Origin: Cellulomonas palmilytica | Lineage (GTDB): Bacteria; Actinomycetota; Actinomycetes; Actinomycetales; Cellulomonadaceae | Assembly (NCBI RefSeq): GCF_021590045.1 | Contig: NZ_CP062221.1 | Coordinates: 3,720,001 to 3,784,000, forward strand | DNA length: 64,000 nucleotides | Direction of reading: 5' to 3' | In this document: piece by piece, positions 35,031 to 43,581 of the stretch | How positions within the stretch are numbered: position 1 is the stretch's first letter | Layout: each line of letters opens with the position of its first letter | The notes under the pieces: model-generated | Told to the model about the DNA's origin: nothing | Databases searched by the model: none | What the model saw: the letters and a program-made list of their open reading frames with translations, nothing else | Translations under genes and position numbers: made by a program

Positions 35031-36581
35031 GTGGACGTTCCTGTGACCGAGCCTGGGCTCGTCGATGCGCTGAGGGCCGATCTCGAGGACGCCGGGTACG
35101 GCGTGGAGCACGTCGAGCGGGTGCTCGGGCCCGTCGCGGCGGCCGCGCTGCACCGCGAGGAGACCGTGCCCGCGCTGCGCACGTCGGCGGCCGCGCTGAC
35201 CGGCGACGACGCGGCGGTCGCGGCGCTCGTTCGGCTGTTCGTCCTCGGCACCGGGGTGCCGCGCCGGCTCGTCGACGCCGCGCTCCCCCGCCTCGGCGCC
35301 GACGGCGCCGAACACCTCGGGCTCGTCGTCGCGGCGGGGGCGGGCGACGACGACGAGGTGCGCGCGCTCGTCGACCTGCGCCCCTACGCGGCGACGGACG
35401 GCCACGGCGAGGCCACGTGGTGGCTCGCATCGGACCTCGGTGAGCTCGCGACCGGTGGCGCCCTGCGCACCGACCACGTGCTCGGCGTCGGCGGCGCGTC
35501 GACGACGCTCGCGCAGGTCACCGTGCGCGACGAGCGGGCGCGCGCGCTCGACCTCGGCACGGGCTGCGGGGTGCAGGCGCTGCACGCCGCGCGGCACGTC
35601 CGGCACGTCACCGCGACCGACATCAGCGCCCGCGCGCTCGCGTTCGCGCGGTTCAACGCGACGCTCGCGGGCGTCCCCGCGGACCGGCTGGCGCTGCGCG
35701 AGGGGTCGATGCTCGAGCCCGTCGTCGGCGAGGCGTTCGACCTCGTCGTGAGCAACCCTCCGTTCGTCATCACGCCCCGCCGCGCGGACGTCCCCGCGTA
35801 CGAGTACCGCGACGGGGGCCGCGCGGGGGACGACCTGGTGCGCGACCTCGTCGTCGGCGTGGGCGCCGTGCTCGCACCCGGCGGCGTCGCCCAGCTCCTC
35901 GGGAACTGGGAGGTGCGGCGCGGCGCGGACTGGCACGAGCGCGTCGGTGAGTGGCTCGACGCGTCGGGCCTCGACGGCTGGGTGGTGCAGCGCGAGCTGC
36001 TCGACCCCGCGCAGTACGCCGAGACGTGGATCCGCGACGGCGGCACGACGCCCGAGCGCGACCCCGCGGGTTGGGCCACGCGGTACGGCGCGTGGCTCGA
36101 CGACTTCGCGAGCCGCGACGTCGAGGCCGTGGGCTTCGGGATCGTCACGCTGCGCAGGCCCGCCGACGACCGCGCGCGGCTGCGCCGGCTCGAGGAGGTC
36201 ACCGGCACGGTCCGTCAGCCGCTCGGTCCCGCGGTCGCGGCCGCGCTCGCCGCGCACGACTGGCTCGCGGCGCGCGACGACGAGGCGCTGACGCGCGAGC
36301 GGCTCGTCGTCGCCGCGGACGTGACCGAGGAGCGCTACCTCACGCCCGGCGACGTGGACCCGCAGGTCGTGCTGCTGCGCCAGGGCGGTGGGTTCGGGCG
36401 GACCGTGCAGGTCGGGACCGCCGCCGCGGGGCTCGTCGGCGCGTGCGACGGCGAGCTGACCGTGGGGCAGGTCGTCGGTGCGCTCGGTGCGCTGCTCGAC
36501 GTGGGTGCGGACGCGGTCGCGGCGGACGTCCTGCCGACGGTCCGCGGCCTCGTCGCCGACGGCCTCCTCCTCCCCGCCTGA
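35031..36581 (+). CDS. SAM-dependent methyltransferase, N5-glutamine/rRNA MTase-like
   Basis: 516 residues. The N-terminal 150 residues form an Ala-rich helical domain, as in the actinobacterial DUF7059-type proteins. The Rossmann MTase domain follows: RALDLGTGCGVQALHAA (motif I), ATDISARALAFARFNA, and the catalytic VVSNPPFVITPRR (NPPY/F motif IV, found in enzymes that methylate planar nitrogens). A C-terminal domain of about 130 residues resembles a winged helix. GTG 35031 has GGGGAGGA 7 nt upstream. The substrate (release factor, rRNA or other) is not clear. Confidence 0.88.
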   Translation: MDVPVTEPGLVDALRADLEDAGYGVEHVERVLGPVAAAALHREETVPALRTSAAALTGDDAAVAALVRLFVLGTGVPRRLVDAALPRLGADGAEHLGLVVAAGAGDDDEVRALVDLRPYAATDGHGEATWWLASDLGELATGGALRTDHVLGVGGASTTLAQVTVRDERARALDLGTGCGVQALHAARHVRHVTATDISARALAFARFNATLAGVPADRLALREGSMLEPVVGEAFDLVVSNPPFVITPRRADVPAYEYRDGGRAGDDLVRDLVVGVGAVLAPGGVAQLLGNWEVRRGADWHERVGEWLDASGLDGWVVQRELLDPAQYAETWIRDGGTTPERDPAGWATRYGAWLDDFASRDVEAVGFGIVTLRRPADDRARLRRLEEVTGTVRQPLGPAVAAALAAHDWLAARDDEALTRERLVVAADVTEERYLTPGDVDPQVVLLRQGGGFGRTVQVGTAAAGLVGACDGELTVGQVVGALGALLDVGADAVAADVLPTVRGLVADGLLLPA

Positions 36582-36611
36582 CGCTCGCCCGACTCCGCCT
36601 CCCGCCGCGAC

Positions 36612-36665
36612 GACCCCGCGCTTCCTCCGGGTATCGGGCCGCAGAGCCGGAGCGACCACGGGGTC
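36612..36665. repeat. Family B palindromic repeat, copy 4
   Basis: GACCCCGCGCTTCCTCCGG (36612-36630) faces AGCCGGAGCGACCACGGGGTC in two parts (AGCCGGAG, then CACGGGGTC to 36665). It starts 31 nt after the methyltransferase stop and could act as its terminator. Confidence 0.75.
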
Positions 36666-36739
36666 GGGTCGAGGACGAGTCCCTTGCCCGAGGGCGCCGG
36701 GGCTGGGCGCGGGGCGGGCGCTCTGGTTGGGTGGGGGGC

Positions 36740-37459
36740 GTGGGACGGGTTCTGGTGCTCGTGGGAGCCGGTCGGTACGCCGACCCGTGGCACGACCACG
36801 CCGCGCAGGGCGACGAGGTCGCCCAGGTCGCCCGCGCACTGGGGCACGAGGTGCGCGTGCGCAGCACCCGCCCGTCCACGTTCGACGACCTCGCCGGGCA
36901 GCCCGGGTCCGACGGCGGGCCGTGGCTGCCCGACGTGCTCGTGGTCGCCGCGAGCGGCGACCCCGGCCAGCAGCCCGACGACGACTCGCCCGCCTGGCAG
37001 CCGTTCCACGACGCGCGCCAGGCGCTCGTCGAGCGGGGCACCGCGGTGCTCGCGCTGCACGCGTCGGCGTGCGTGTTCGCCGACGACCCGCGCTGGGCCG
37101 CGACGATCGGCGGGCGCTGGGTCCCGGGCCGGACCTGGCACCCCGACCACGGGCCGACGACGTTCCGCGTGGTCGACCACGAGCACCCGGTCACCTGGAG
37201 CCTGGGCTCGGTGACCGCCGACGACGAGCGGTACGCCGACCTCGTCGTCGAGCCCGGCGTCCACGTGCTCGTCGTCGCGGACGTCACGGCCGACGAGGCG
37301 CGCGGCCGCGGCACCGCGGGCGAGCACCCGGTGGTCTGGACGGTTCCGGGTGCGGGCAAGGTGCTGTACGACGCGCTGGGTCACGACGCCCGCTCGTTGT
37401 CCTCCCCGTCGCGCCGCGCGCTGCTCGCCTCCGAGCTCGCCTGGCTCATGCAGCCCTGA
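36740..37459 (+). CDS. ThuA-like (trehalose utilization) domain protein
   Basis: 239 residues with a class I glutamine amidotransferase-like fold as in ThuA: RVLVLVGAGRYADPWHDHA at the start, LALHASACVFADDPRWAATIGGRWVPG in the middle, then TWHPDHGPTTFRVVDHEHPV and VVWTVPGAGKVLYDALGHD. ThuA-like proteins are linked to trehalose or other sugar metabolism, but their reaction is not settled. GTG 36740 is taken as the start. No sugar genes are directly adjacent. Repeats of family B flank it on both sides. Confidence 0.82.
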   Translation: MGRVLVLVGAGRYADPWHDHAAQGDEVAQVARALGHEVRVRSTRPSTFDDLAGQPGSDGGPWLPDVLVVAASGDPGQQPDDDSPAWQPFHDARQALVERGTAVLALHASACVFADDPRWAATIGGRWVPGRTWHPDHGPTTFRVVDHEHPVTWSLGSVTADDERYADLVVEPGVHVLVVADVTADEARGRGTAGEHPVVWTVPGAGKVLYDALGHDARSLSSPSRRALLASELAWLMQP

Positions 37460-37460
37460 C

Positions 37461-37514
37461 GACCCCGCCATTCCTCCGGCTCCGCCGGCTCTGAGCCGGA
37501 GGAAGCGCGGGGTC
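37461..37514. repeat. Family B palindromic repeat, copy 5
   Basis: GACCCCGCC (37461-37469) and GCGGGGTC (37507-37514) enclose TTCCTCCGGCT (37471-37481) facing AGCCGGAGGAA (37494-37504). It begins 1 nt after the ThuA-like stop codon. Confidence 0.8.
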
Positions 37515-37550
37515 GGTGGAGAGGCGGGTCGCGGCCGCGGCGGGGGGACG

Positions 37551-37588
37551 GACGAGCGCGGCACCCCCGGGGGGATGCCGCGCTCGTC
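37551..37588. terminator. Hairpin between ThuA-like gene and hppA (convergent)
   Basis: GACGAGCGCGGCA (37551-37563) pairs perfectly with TGCCGCGCTCGTC (37576-37588), and the loop can pair further through CCCCC and GGGGG. It lies 21 nt past the hppA stop. Confidence 0.8.
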
Positions 37589-37609
37589 AGGTGCTGCGGG
37601 GGTGTCGGG

Positions 37610-39919
37610 TCAGGAGGCCGCGACCCTGTCCGGCTCCTCGAGGGCGTGGGCCAGGGCGCCCTCGCGGTCGACGCGTGCCGCGCGCAGGCGGCTCGCGATG
37701 ACCGCACCGAACGCGATGGCCGCCGCGACGAGCGCGATCGCCAGGCGCAGCGCCGTGTTGGCGTCCTCGCCGAACGAGACCACGACGATCGCGGGCGCGA
37801 TGAGCACCGACACGAGGTTCATGACCTTGATGAGCGGGTTGATCGCGGGGCCCGCGGTGTCCTTGAACGGGTCGCCGACGGTGTCGCCGATGACCGCGGC
37901 CGCGTGCGCCGGCGAGTTCTTGCCGCCGTGGTGGCCGTCCTCGACGATCTTCTTCGCGTTGTCCCACGCGCCGCCGGAGTTCGCGAGGAACACGGCCATG
38001 AGCACACCCGAGCCGATCGCGCCGGCGAGGAACCCGGCGAGCGGGCCGATGCCGAGGCCGAAGCCCACGGCGATGGGCGCGAACGCGGCGAGCAGCCCGG
38101 GCGTCGCGAGCTCGCGCAGGGAGTCGCGCGTGCAGATGTCGACGACCTTGCCGTACTCGGGCCGGACCTCGCCGGTCATGATGCCCGGGAAGTCGCGGAA
38201 CTGGCGGCGCACCTCGAAGACGATCGCGCCGGCGGCGCGTGTCACGGCGTCGATCGCGAGGCCCGAGAACAGGAAGACGGTCGCGCCGCCGAGGATCACG
38301 CCGACGAGCGTGACGGGGCTGATGATGTCGTAGTTCATCATCGCGTCGACCAGGTCGTCGGCCGGGGCGCGGCCGACCTCGGCGATCTTCGACGCGACCG
38401 CGTCGGCGTACGAGCCGAACAGCGCGGTCGCGGCGAGCACCGCTGTCGCGATCGCGATGCCCTTGGTGACGGCCTTCGTGGTGTTCCCGACGGCGTCGAG
38501 GTCGGTGAGGATCTGCGCGCCCTCCTCGGTCACGTCGCCCGACATCTCCGCGATGCCCTGCGCGTTGTCCGAGACCGGCCCGAACGTGTCCATCGCGACG
38601 ATCACGCCGACGGTGGTGAGCAGGCCGCACCCGGCGAGCGCGATGAGGAACAGCGACAGCGCGACGTTGCCGCCCGCGATGAGGAACACGCCGCAGATCG
38701 CCGCGCAGATGATGCCGGCGGTGTAGACCGCGGACTCGAACCCGACGCCGATGCCGGACAGCACGACCGTGGCCGCACCGGTGCGGGTCGTCTCGGCGAC
38801 GTGCAGCGTGGGCTTGCTCGTCGTCCCCGTGAAGTACCCGGTGACCCACAGGATGACGCCCGCCAGGACGACGCCGATCGCGACGGCGGCGGTGGCGACG
38901 AGGCGGGGGTCGCCGCCGTGGTCGGTGAGGCCCGCGGTGCCGTCGGTGAACTCGGCGAACGTCGACGGCAGGTAGACGAACGCGGCGACGGCCGCGAGCG
39001 CGACGCCCACGACCGCGGAGATGTAGAAGCCGCGGTTGATCGCGGCGAGCCCGCTCTCGGCACCGCGCACGCGCGTGATCGCGACGCCGAGCGCCGCGAC
39101 GAGCGCACCCACGGCGGTGACGATGAGCGGGAAGACGAGCCCCTGCTCGCCGAACGCGGCGCGGCCCAGGATGAGCGCGGCGACGAGCGTCACCGCGTAC
39201 GACTCGAACAGGTCGGCCGCCATGCCCGCGCAGTCGCCGACGTTGTCGCCCACGTTGTCCGCGATGGTCGCGGCGTTGCGCGGGTCGTCCTCGGGGATGC
39301 CCTGCTCGACCTTCCCGACGAGGTCCGCGCCCACGTCGGCGGCCTTGGTGAAGATGCCACCGCCGACGCGCATGAACATCGCGAGCAGCGCGGCACCGAA
39401 GCCGAAGCCCTCGAGCACCGCGGGCGCGTCGCCCTTGTAGATGAGGACGACGCCGGCCGCGCCGAGCAGGCCGAGGCCCACGACGGACATGCCGACGACC
39501 CCGCCGGTGCGGAACGCGATCCGCGCACCCTCGGCCCGGCCACCGGGCTGCGACGCGGCCGCCGCGACGCGCAGGTTCGCGCGCGTGGCCAGCCACATGC
39601 CCAGGAAGCCGATGGACGCCGAGAACGCGGCGCCCACCAGGAAGAACAGCGATCGGCCGAGCTTGACGCCCCCGTCGCCCGGAAGCAGGAACAGCAACGC
39701 GCAGACGACCACCGCGAACAGCGCCAGCGTGCGGAACTGGCGGTTGAGGTACGCGGACGCACCTTCCTGCACCGCCTTGGCGATCTGCTGCATCGACGCC
39801 GTACCTTCGCCGGCCGCCAGGACCTGCCGACGCAGCACCGCCGCGACGACGAGCGAGGCGACTGCGAGCCCCGCGATGATCCCGACGATCGTCAGGCTCG
39901 TGGAACCGAGCTCGACCAT
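37610..39919 (-). CDS. hppA: Membrane-bound proton-translocating pyrophosphatase, K+-independent type
   Basis: 769-residue membrane pump with about 16 TM helices that couples pyrophosphate hydrolysis to H+ export. The substrate-binding acidic motifs are visible: ADVGADLVGKVEQGIPEDDPRNAATIADNVGDNVGDCAGMAADLFESY, given here as DVGADLVGKVE, DPRNAATIADNVGDNVGDC and DLFESY. Later come DAVGNTTKAVTKG and IGDTVGDPFKDTAGPA. Lysine in GNTTKA marks K+-independent enzymes (Ala in K+-dependent ones). The ATG at 39919 has GGAGGGTGC before it. Monocistronic with its own promoter and terminator. Confidence 0.96.
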   Translation of the reverse strand: MVELGSTSLTIVGIIAGLAVASLVVAAVLRRQVLAAGEGTASMQQIAKAVQEGASAYLNRQFRTLALFAVVVCALLFLLPGDGGVKLGRSLFFLVGAAFSASIGFLGMWLATRANLRVAAAASQPGGRAEGARIAFRTGGVVGMSVVGLGLLGAAGVVLIYKGDAPAVLEGFGFGAALLAMFMRVGGGIFTKAADVGADLVGKVEQGIPEDDPRNAATIADNVGDNVGDCAGMAADLFESYAVTLVAALILGRAAFGEQGLVFPLIVTAVGALVAALGVAITRVRGAESGLAAINRGFYISAVVGVALAAVAAFVYLPSTFAEFTDGTAGLTDHGGDPRLVATAAVAIGVVLAGVILWVTGYFTGTTSKPTLHVAETTRTGAATVVLSGIGVGFESAVYTAGIICAAICGVFLIAGGNVALSLFLIALAGCGLLTTVGVIVAMDTFGPVSDNAQGIAEMSGDVTEEGAQILTDLDAVGNTTKAVTKGIAIATAVLAATALFGSYADAVASKIAEVGRAPADDLVDAMMNYDIISPVTLVGVILGGATVFLFSGLAIDAVTRAAGAIVFEVRRQFRDFPGIMTGEVRPEYGKVVDICTRDSLRELATPGLLAAFAPIAVGFGLGIGPLAGFLAGAIGSGVLMAVFLANSGGAWDNAKKIVEDGHHGGKNSPAHAAAVIGDTVGDPFKDTAGPAINPLIKVMNLVSVLIAPAIVVVSFGEDANTALRLAIALVAAAIAFGAVIASRLRAARVDREGALAHALEEPDRVAAS

Positions 39920-39993
39920 GCACCCTCCTCGGACCCCGGGCGCACCCCCTGCACACCCGTGCGCGCACGGCCCCGTTGCCGTGCGACCCGCGC

Positions 39994-39999
39994 AGTCTA
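39994..39999 (-). promoter_or_regulatory. -10 box of hppA
   Basis: TAGACT on the minus strand, 75 nt before the hppA ATG; the -35 region is not clear. Confidence 0.45.
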
Positions 40000-40197
40000 G
40001 CCACGGGCGCATACCGCTCAGTAACGGACGGACGACCAGGAGTCGACGGACCTTCGGCCCGACGACGCCCACCGGCACGACGCGTCGGCCCGCCCCGCGG
40101 TGCGCGGTCCGGTACAACGGTTCGCACGGGTTGGTCGTCCTGGCTGATGAGGACGGCGACCGCCGGACTCGTGACCGAACGGACGGGACGAGGACAC

Positions 40198-40743
40198 GTG
40201 GGCGACGAGGACCTGCTGGCCGTGCTGGCCCGCGAACGCGGGCGGGCGCTGTTCGGCTACGCCTACCTGCTGACGGGTGAGCGGCACGCGGCCGAGGACC
40301 TCGTGCAGGAGGCCCTGGTGCGGACGTTCGCCCGGCGACGCTCGGGCTTCTCGCCCGACGACGCCGAGGCGTACGTGCGCCGCGCGATCCTGACCGTCTA
40401 CCTCGACGACGCGCGTCGTCGCACGCGGTGGTCGTCCGTCCGGCACCTGCTGGGGCGGCACGACGAGCCCGCGCGCGACCCGGCGCCCGCCGTGGGGACC
40501 GCGCTGGACGTGCGCGCCGCACTCGCGACGCTCGCGCCGCAGGAGCGCGTCGCCGCGGTGCTGCGCTGGTGCGAGGACCTCACGGTGCCGCAGGTCGCGG
40601 ACCGCATGGGCCTCGCGCAGGGCACCGTGAAGCGGTACCTGTCGACCGCCGGTCACAAGCTCGAGGCGTCGCTCGGTCCGCTCCCGGAGCCCGGGACGGA
40701 CGACGAGACGGCGCCGCTGACCCCCGGGAGGACCCGGCCATGA
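40198..40743 (+). CDS. ECF sigma factor, SigE-like family (first copy)
   Basis: 181 residues with region 2 (ERGRALFGYAYLLTGERHAAEDLVQEALVRTF, then YVRRAILTVYLDD) and region 4 (LATLAPQERVAAVLRWCEDLTVPQVADRMGLAQGTVKRYLS). It belongs to the small actinobacterial SigE-family ECF group. GTG 40198 is preferred, with ACGAGG 5 nt before it; in-frame starts exist further upstream. Its stop overlaps the start of a single-TM protein gene (ATGA), which is the probable anti-sigma partner. A second, similar pair is at 45733. Confidence 0.9.
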   Translation: MGDEDLLAVLARERGRALFGYAYLLTGERHAAEDLVQEALVRTFARRRSGFSPDDAEAYVRRAILTVYLDDARRRTRWSSVRHLLGRHDEPARDPAPAVGTALDVRAALATLAPQERVAAVLRWCEDLTVPQVADRMGLAQGTVKRYLSTAGHKLEASLGPLPEPGTDDETAPLTPGRTRP

Positions 40744-41966
40744 CCGAGCACGAGAGTCGTCACCCCCTGTCCGGCGCGCTCACGCGCGCCGAGCACTCCC
40801 CCGAGGCCCGGGCCTACGAGGTGCCCGTGGACCTGGTCCGCACGCGGGCGCGTCGTCGGCAGCGGGCGCGCACCGCGGGTGCGACGGGAGCGGTCGCGCT
40901 CGTCGTCGCGGGCGTCGCGCTCGCCGTGCCGCCCCTGCTGCGGGGCGACGGGACCACTCCCGTCGCGGACGCCCCGCCCGAGTGCAGCCTCACGGTCGAG
41001 GGCCTGCGTGCGGGCGACGGGGTGCTGCCCGGCTCGGGCAACGGGACGACGATCGGAGGCGACTTCTGGAAGGTCACGACGACCGTCGACGAGGGCTCGA
41101 GGCTGCGGGCGAACGGCGCGTGGCAGGGTGTCGTGCGGGTCGACGTCGACGCACCCACGGCGTCGCTCGTGACCGCCCCGACGGGCTGGACGCTCGCGGG
41201 GACGCTCGTCCTGGTGCGCGACGGCGAGGTGGTCGCGGTGCTCGACGGCTCCGAGGACATGTCGTTGGAGACGGCCGGCCAGGTCGCGGTCGACGCGCAG
41301 CCCGTGCCGTTCCCGATCGAGGCCGAGCTGGAGTCGTCGTTCGTCTCGTGCGCGACGGCCGAGCCCGTCGACCTCGATCCGGGCGCGTACGAGCTCGTCG
41401 CGACGTGGGTGACCGGGTGGTCGCTGGGTGACGACGCGACGTCGTGGGTCGGCCGTGCGACGAGCGAGGCGGTCCCGGTCACCGTGCCCGACGAGGCCGG
41501 GTCGGGGCAGGCCTCCGCGGCCCCGCCTGCCACGGTCCCCGACGAGCTGCTCACGTGCGGCGCGTCCACCGAACCGCTCGCCGACGCGGCCCGCGAGATC
41601 GAGCAGCTCGAACCCTGGCTGGACGTCGAGACGAGCGCCGGCCCCGAGCGGGCGACCGTGGTGCTCACGCTGCGCAACGCCGGCAGCGAGCCCGTGCAGG
41701 TCCTGCCGGACTCGCTGACCGCCGCCCTCGCCCGGGACGGGCGGATCGTGAGCGAGGCGGGCACCGCGATGTTCGACGCGACCACCACGACGCTCGAGCC
41801 GGGAGGCTCGCTGAGCTACGACGTCTCGCTCGCGCGGGCCGCCGGGTGCGACGGCGACCTCACGGCGGGCCCGCACGAGGGCTGGGCGGCGCTCACGGTG
41901 ACGGTCGACGGGCGGCCGGTGGTCGTCGTCGGGGAGCCCGTCGGGTTCGCGATCGACGACGTGTAG
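40740..41966 (+). CDS. Single-TM protein coupled to the ECF sigma factor, probable regulator
   Basis: 408 residues. A 55-residue cytoplasmic, Arg-rich N-terminus precedes one TM helix (AVALVVAGVALAVPPLL), followed by a large extracytoplasmic beta-rich part made of two domains (about 90-240 and 275-405). Overlap with the sigma gene (ATGA) and topology fit a membrane anti-sigma factor or signal partner, but the short N-terminus lacks the Zn-binding HxxxCxxC motif of classical anti-sigma factors. A hairpin ends the unit. Confidence 0.65.
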   Translation: MTEHESRHPLSGALTRAEHSPEARAYEVPVDLVRTRARRRQRARTAGATGAVALVVAGVALAVPPLLRGDGTTPVADAPPECSLTVEGLRAGDGVLPGSGNGTTIGGDFWKVTTTVDEGSRLRANGAWQGVVRVDVDAPTASLVTAPTGWTLAGTLVLVRDGEVVAVLDGSEDMSLETAGQVAVDAQPVPFPIEAELESSFVSCATAEPVDLDPGAYELVATWVTGWSLGDDATSWVGRATSEAVPVTVPDEAGSGQASAAPPATVPDELLTCGASTEPLADAAREIEQLEPWLDVETSAGPERATVVLTLRNAGSEPVQVLPDSLTAALARDGRIVSEAGTAMFDATTTTLEPGGSLSYDVSLARAAGCDGDLTAGPHEGWAALTVTVDGRPVVVVGEPVGFAIDDV

Positions 41967-41979
41967 GCCGCGCGAGGAG

Positions 41980-42018
41980 CGACCCGGACGCCGCGTCACG
42001 AACCCGGCGTCCGGGTCG
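41980..42018 (+). terminator. Terminator after the first sigma factor unit
   Basis: CGACCCGGACGCCG (41980-41993) pairs perfectly with CGGCGTCCGGGTCG (42005-42018), starting 13 nt after the stop codon. Confidence 0.8.
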
Positions 42019-42022
42019 AAAC

Positions 42023-42051
42023 CGCAGGTCACACCCAGGTCCCTCCCAGGT
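42023..42051 (+). promoter_or_regulatory. Three 11-bp-phased CAGGT repeats before the DUF4956 operon
   Basis: CGCAGGT (42023-42029), CCCAGGT (42034-42040) and CCCAGGT (42045-42051) repeat every 11 bp. The last reads CTCCCAGG, the same core as the phased repeats before the export operon. No clear TANNNT box follows, so the promoter proper is uncertain. Confidence 0.5.
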
Positions 42052-42103
42052 GGCAGTGACTGACTGTTCCCCGTCAGACGTCACGCACCTTCCGGAGGAA
42101 CCG

Positions 42104-42712
42104 GTGTCCCCCTACACGCTCTACGCGGCCGACCTGGTCGCGATCCTCGTGCTCACGTTCGCGGTGTACCTGCCGCGGCACCGGCGCCGCGACCTCGTCG
42201 TCGCGTTCCTCGCGGTCAACGTGGGCGTGCTGGCGGTCGCGGCGGCGCTGGCCGAGAGCGCGATGGCAGCGGGGCTCGGGCTCGGGTTGTTCGGGGTGCT
42301 GTCGATCATCCGGCTGCGGTCCTCGGAGCTCGCGCAGCACGAGGTCGCGTACTACTTCGCGGCCCTCGCCCTCGGACTGATCGGCGGGCTGGGGACCACG
42401 TCCGTCGGGCTGGGTGCGGCACTCATGGCGGCACTCGTCGCCGTCATCGCCGTGGCCGACAGCCCGCGGTTGCTGCACCGGCTCCGTCAGCAGGTCGTCG
42501 TCGTGGACCGCGCGATCGCGGACGAGACGGCGCTCGTCGCGCACCTCGAGCGGCTGCTCGGCGGGCGCGTGCACTCGGTGACGGTGCAGCGGCTCGACCT
42601 GGTGAACGACACGACGACGGTGGACGTGCGGTTCACGGCGGGTGCCGCCGCCGCGTCCGACGACGAGGCCCCCGTGGCCGGCGGGTGCGCGCAGCCGGAC
42701 GCGCTGCGGTGA
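42104..42712 (+). CDS. DUF4956 domain-containing membrane protein
   Basis: 202 residues. Three to four TM helices fill the first 125 residues (LVAILVLTFAVYLP, VVAFLAVNVGVLAVAAALAE, LALGLIGGLGTTSVG), with the DUF4956 signature GLGLFGVLSIIRLRSSELAQHEVAYYFAALALG. A cytoplasmic ferredoxin-like tail follows (TVQRLDLVNDTTTVDVRF). DUF4956 proteins are commonly encoded next to VTC-domain proteins, as here. GGAGGAA stands before GTG 42104; the end overlaps the next gene by 4 nt. Function unknown. Confidence 0.85.
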   Translation: MSPYTLYAADLVAILVLTFAVYLPRHRRRDLVVAFLAVNVGVLAVAAALAESAMAAGLGLGLFGVLSIIRLRSSELAQHEVAYYFAALALGLIGGLGTTSVGLGAALMAALVAVIAVADSPRLLHRLRQQVVVVDRAIADETALVAHLERLLGGRVHSVTVQRLDLVNDTTTVDVRFTAGAAAASDDEAPVAGGCAQPDALR

Positions 42713-43539
42713 CCGCCCGGACACCGGTGGGTACCCGGGCGGACCGGTCCGGGCACCGGTTCGAGCAGCGGCTCGCGCACCTGCCCGCCGTCACGCTCGC
42801 CGAGATCGAGCGGGCCGGCGCGGCGCTGCAGACGCGCGTCGACCGCAAGTACGTGCTCCCGCTCGACGCGCTCGCGGTGCTCCCCCTGACGGACGGGGCG
42901 CGCGTGCTCGAGGTGGGCGGTCGCCGCGCGAGCGAGTACCGGTCGGTGTACTTCGACACCCCGGACCTCGCCAGCTACCTCGGCGCGGCCCTGCGCCGGC
43001 GCGGCCGGTACAAGGTCCGCACGCGCACGTACGCCGACTCGGGCGACACGTTCGTCGAGGTCAAGACGCGCGGTCCTCGCGGCTCGACCGTCAAGGTCCG
43101 CCACCCGCACGACGGTGTCCCGCACGAGCTGTCCGACGAGGCGCGCGCGTTCACGACGCGCGTGCTCGGCCCACGCCGCGCGCCCGACGGCCCGCTGCTC
43201 CCCACACTGACGAACCGCTACCGCCGCACCACGCTGCTGGTCGACGGCGGGCGCCCGGGCGTGGCGGCCCGCACGACGGTCGACACGGGCCTGGTGTGGG
43301 TCGACGCGGAGACGGGCGCCGAGCGCCCGCTCGGCCCGTTCGCGGTGGTCGAGACCAAGACCGGCGCGACGCCGTCGGCCACCGACCGGCTGCTCTGGCG
43401 CCACGGCCACCGGCCGGTGCGGATCTCCAAGTACGGGACCGGCATGGCCGTGCTGCACCCCGAGCTCCCGCTGACACCGTGGCGGCGCGTGCTCGACCGC
43501 TACGTCGAGCCGCGCGACCGCCTCGCCGCGCCCCGCTGA
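42709..43539 (+). CDS. VTC-domain polyphosphate polymerase family protein
   Basis: 276 residues of the CYTH/triphosphate-tunnel fold found in the yeast vacuolar transporter chaperone. Conserved basic and acidic pairs line the tunnel: RVDRKYVLPLD, RSVYFDTPDL, GRYKVRTRTY, FVEVKTR, LTNRYRRTTLL and PFAVVETKT, then ISKYGTGM. In yeast this domain makes polyphosphate from ATP; bacterial function beside DUF4956 is not established. GTG 42709 overlaps the DUF4956 stop. Confidence 0.88.
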   Translation: MTARTPVGTRADRSGHRFEQRLAHLPAVTLAEIERAGAALQTRVDRKYVLPLDALAVLPLTDGARVLEVGGRRASEYRSVYFDTPDLASYLGAALRRRGRYKVRTRTYADSGDTFVEVKTRGPRGSTVKVRHPHDGVPHELSDEARAFTTRVLGPRRAPDGPLLPTLTNRYRRTTLLVDGGRPGVAARTTVDTGLVWVDAETGAERPLGPFAVVETKTGATPSATDRLLWRHGHRPVRISKYGTGMAVLHPELPLTPWRRVLDRYVEPRDRLAAPR

Positions 43540-43581
43540 CCTCTGACCCGCCCGCCTGCTCCACCGCCCAGGAGGCACCCG

